Assembly (NCBI GenBank): GCA_021818105.1
Contig: JAKAFB010000005.1
Coordinates: forward strand, 1-64,000
Reading direction: 5' to 3'
Length of the DNA stretch: 64,000 nucleotides
Origin: Acidobacteriota bacterium
Lineage (GTDB): Bacteria; Acidobacteriota; Terriglobia; Terriglobales; Acidobacteriaceae
The notes beneath the pieces were generated by a model that saw only the letters and a list, made by a program, of their open reading frames with translations, made no database searches and was not told the DNA's origin. Positions within the stretch are counted from its first letter, which is position 1. Each line of letters begins with the position of its first letter. Below, piece by piece: positions 61,641 to 64,000 of the stretch. The position numbers were made by a program, and so were the translations under genes.

Positions 61641-63029
61641 TTGGATCAGGCTGCTCCACGCACGGCCACGGCTCTCCGCTCGTTGGGCCTCATCGGTTCA
61701 TCCGAAGGCAGCGCTGGTGGTGCCCCTGCAGAAGGACATCCCGACGAAAATGCTCGGAACCGCGCGGTCGCGCGCGCACTCAGACGTCTGGCGCCCGTCC
61801 TCGTGTTGATGTACGTTGTCTCATTTCTCGATCGTGCCAACATCAGCTTTGCCAAGCAGGCGTTGCAGGCCTCGGTGGGCATCACGGAGAGAACCTATGC
61901 CCTTGGTGCCGGACTCTTCTTCCTGAGCTACTCGTTCTGTGGCTTCCCCAGTAACCTCATTCTGCACAAAGTGGGCGCAAAGGTGTGGATGGCTTTCCTC
62001 ATGGTGGCATGGGGACTGGTTTCCATGGCGACGATGTTCGTGCAGGGCAGCATGTCGTTTTACGCGCTGCGCTTGATCCTCGGCGTGATGGAGGCCGGCT
62101 TCTTCCCGGGAGCGATTCTCTATTTGACCTACTGGTTTCCCAATCGTGTGCGCGGCCAGATCCTCGGTCTTTTTTATCTGGCGGTTCCTGTTTCGCTCAT
62201 CTTTGGTGGGCCGCTTTCCGGCTTCCTTCTGGACATGCATCCAATTGCGGGACTTGAGAACTGGCAATGGATGTTTCTCGTGGAGGGATTCATGGCCGTT
62301 GTGCTGGGTCTCTTCGTCTTCTGGTTCCTTGAGAACAAGCCCGGCGATGCAGCCTGGCTTCTTCCGGAAGAAAAGGCGGCGCTCGTCAAAGCTCTCGCGC
62401 AGGAAGAGCAGAGCCGACGCGCCACAGGACCGGCGGATTTGCTTCCCATGCTTCACAATCTGCGCGTAATGAAGTTTTTGCTTATTTACTCATTGATACA
62501 AATGAGCACCTACGGCGCCATCTTCTATCTGCCTGCTGAAATCTCGGCGCTGCTGCACAAGCCGGCTGGGTTTGAAGTCGGCCTGGTGTCTGCCATTCCC
62601 TGGCTCTGTGCGCTGGCGGCGGTCTACTGCCTGCCGCGCGCTGCAGACAGGTGGCAAGCGCATCGCGCGCTTGCCGCGCTCACTCTCCTTGTGGCGGGAT
62701 GCGCCAGCTTCGTCTTCCCCGGCGCCGGACCACGCGTAGCGCTCGTCGCATTGTCGCTTGCGGTTTCCGGATTTATTGCTGTGCAGCCGCTCTTTTGGAC
62801 CTTCCCAACCAGTTATCTCGCGGACCGGGCCGCGGCAGGCGGCATTGCTCTTATCGGCATGGGAAATCTGGGCGGACTCGTTGCCCCCAACGTCAAGGTC
62901 TGGGCGGATGAGTATTTCCGCTCGAAGAGTGCGGGGCTCTATCTGCTTGCTGCCTTCACGCTGCTGAATGCAGCCCTGATAGCATCGACGAAAGATCGCC
63001 CGTCGCAAAGGAACCCCCGGGCACACTAG
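61641..63029 (+). CDS. MFS transporter of the anion:cation symporter type, probable L-rhamnonate transporter
   Basis: About 462 residues. No ATG lies near the expected start; I chose the TTG at 61641, 8 bases after AGAGAG, giving a ~50-residue cytoplasmic lead. Twelve helices: first is LAPVLVLMYVVSFLDRANISFA, which carries the D-R-x-N-I-S signature of the hexuronate/rhamnonate/phthalate-like ACS family; GVMEAGFFPGAILYLTYWFP and FWTFPTSYLADRAAAGGIA follow. Genomic context with RhmD supports rhamnonate uptake. Confidence 0.85.
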   Translation: MDQAAPRTATALRSLGLIGSSEGSAGGAPAEGHPDENARNRAVARALRRLAPVLVLMYVVSFLDRANISFAKQALQASVGITERTYALGAGLFFLSYSFCGFPSNLILHKVGAKVWMAFLMVAWGLVSMATMFVQGSMSFYALRLILGVMEAGFFPGAILYLTYWFPNRVRGQILGLFYLAVPVSLIFGGPLSGFLLDMHPIAGLENWQWMFLVEGFMAVVLGLFVFWFLENKPGDAAWLLPEEKAALVKALAQEEQSRRATGPADLLPMLHNLRVMKFLLIYSLIQMSTYGAIFYLPAEISALLHKPAGFEVGLVSAIPWLCALAAVYCLPRAADRWQAHRALAALTLLVAGCASFVFPGAGPRVALVALSLAVSGFIAVQPLFWTFPTSYLADRAAAGGIALIGMGNLGGLVAPNVKVWADEYFRSKSAGLYLLAAFTLLNAALIASTKDRPSQRNPRAH

Positions 63030-63053
63030 CAGAAAAGGAGCCAGAGACCCGCC

Positions 63054-64000
63054 ATGGCAGCAACAAAAATTCGCCACGTGCGCGCGTTCTACGCGCAGGG
63101 GGGCGGCGCCGACTACCACGACCAGGGCAGCAACCACTGGATCGACGACCACATTGCCACGCCCATGGCCCGGTATCCCGAGTACCGAAAGAGCAGGCAG
63201 TCCTTTGGCCTGAATGTTCTCGGCACGCTGGTCGTTGAAATTGAAGCAGACAACGGCGTGACCGGTTTTGCCGTCACCACCGGTGGCGAGCCGGCTGCAT
63301 GGATTGTTGAGCATCATCTCGCGCGTTTTCTCATCGGCGCCGACCCCACAGCCGTTGAGCGCATCTGGGACCAGATGTATCTCTCCACCATCTTCTACGG
63401 GCGCAAAGGGCTAGTGCTGAATGCCATCAGTTGCGTTGATCTTGCACTATGGGATCTGTTGGGCAAGCTTCGTCAGGAACCCGTCTATTGCCTGATTGGC
63501 GGCGCGGTGCGCGATGAGATTTGTTTCTACGCAACAGGCGCCCGCCCTGACATTGCCCAGCAACTCGGCTTCATCGGCGGCAAGCTGCCGCTGCATCATG
63601 CTCCGGCAGAAGGTGAGGAGGGCTTACACAGGAACATGGGATTACTCGCCGAGATGCGTTCGCGCGTTGGTCCAGACTTCTGGCTGATGTATGACTGCTG
63701 GATGAGCTTGGATGTGCACTATGCGCAACGCCTTGCCCACGCTTGCGCCGAATATGGCCTCAAGTGGATAGAGGAGGCGCTCCTGCCCGATGACTACTGG
63801 GGCTACGCGGCGCTGAGGAAGAGTGTTCCGCCGGGGATGATGGTCACCACGGGCGAACATGAAGCTGGGCGCTGGGGTTTTCGCATGCTGCTTGAAATGG
63901 AGTGTGCAGACATCCTGCAGCCGGATGTGGGCTGGTGCGGAGGCCTGACGGAATTGCTGAAGATTTCAGCAATGGCGGATGCGCGAGGAGTGTTGGTCGT
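63054..64000 (+). CDS. rhmD: L-rhamnonate dehydratase, partial at right edge
   Basis: 315 residues visible, C-terminus missing. Enolase-superfamily enzyme that dehydrates L-rhamnonate to 2-keto-3-deoxy-L-rhamnonate. The conserved N-terminus [18 protein letters not shown] is characteristic of the rhamnonate dehydratases; further on come [40 protein letters not shown], metal ligands in [17 protein letters not shown] and TTGEHE. AAAAGGAG precedes the ATG. Confidence 0.94.
   Translation, partial: MAATKIRHVRAFYAQGGGADYHDQGSNHWIDDHIATPMARYPEYRKSRQSFGLNVLGTLVVEIEADNGVTGFAVTTGGEPAAWIVEHHLARFLIGADPTAVERIWDQMYLSTIFYGRKGLVLNAISCVDLALWDLLGKLRQEPVYCLIGGAVRDEICFYATGARPDIAQQLGFIGGKLPLHHAPAEGEEGLHRNMGLLAEMRSRVGPDFWLMYDCWMSLDVHYAQRLAHACAEYGLKWIEEALLPDDYWGYAALRKSVPPGMMVTTGEHEAGRWGFRMLLEMECADILQPDVGWCGGLTELLKISAMADARGVLV

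Overview
The window reads as a chromosomal segment of a free-living, aerobic, GC-rich Gram-negative bacterium. It is most likely an acidobacterium of the Terriglobia/Acidobacteriaceae type. The best evidence is a tandem pair of secreted VWA proteins of the kind known as the 'VWFA-related Acidobacterial domain', and a ~1,180-residue Oar-like TonB-dependent receptor with an N-terminal carboxypeptidase-regulatory-like domain, typical of acidobacterial sugar-polymer users. Genes are dense, many overlap by ATGA, and I see no rRNA, tRNA, prophage, insertion sequence or CRISPR array. Taxonomy is an inference from gene content only.

Left part (1-12 kb): a siroheme nitrite/sulfite reductase (cut by the window edge) with a terminator hairpin in its leader; then a module of DUF362 protein, AmmeMemoRadiSam radical SAM enzyme and a Memo-AMMECR1 fusion, all with export-type N-termini, meeting head-on a large membrane protein with a spermidine-synthase-like core. 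The function of this module is not established and it is the best candidate for an undescribed system here. Next comes a BlaI-type repressor, M56 membrane peptidase and HtrA/DegQ protease unit.

12-23.3 kb: a compact respiratory operon reading leftward: caa3-type oxidase subunits II, I and III, a membrane protein, a dihaem cytochrome c lipoprotein, a Rieske protein, a cytochrome b fused to cytochrome c, and the oxidase assembly factor CtaG. It encodes quinol-to-oxygen electron transfer in one transcription unit. Tex follows on the other strand.

23.3-43 kb: housekeeping blocks. An overlapping DUF1015-amidase-GerMN-MurI unit (cell wall), the VWA pair, metB-tsaB-rimI, a small YdcH-like protein, psd-pssA (phosphatidylethanolamine synthesis) followed by a cysteine-less aspartate-semialdehyde-dehydrogenase-like protein, dGTPase, a solitary sugar-binding lipoprotein, two small unknown genes, a large TPR protein and purH.

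43-64 kb: rhomboid protease, Tat-type aldo/keto reductase, XRE regulator, KdsC-like phosphatase, TauE/DUF1634 pair and tryptophanase; then a carbohydrate region. Here a GH39 glycosidase, a LacI-type regulator and the TonB receptor form a regulon: identical 18-bp palindromes lie upstream of the glycosidase and the receptor. A P-type cation ATPase with an antiporter-like protein follows, and the window ends in an L-rhamnonate catabolic operon (amidohydrolase/lactonase, MFS transporter, L-rhamnonate dehydratase cut by the right edge).
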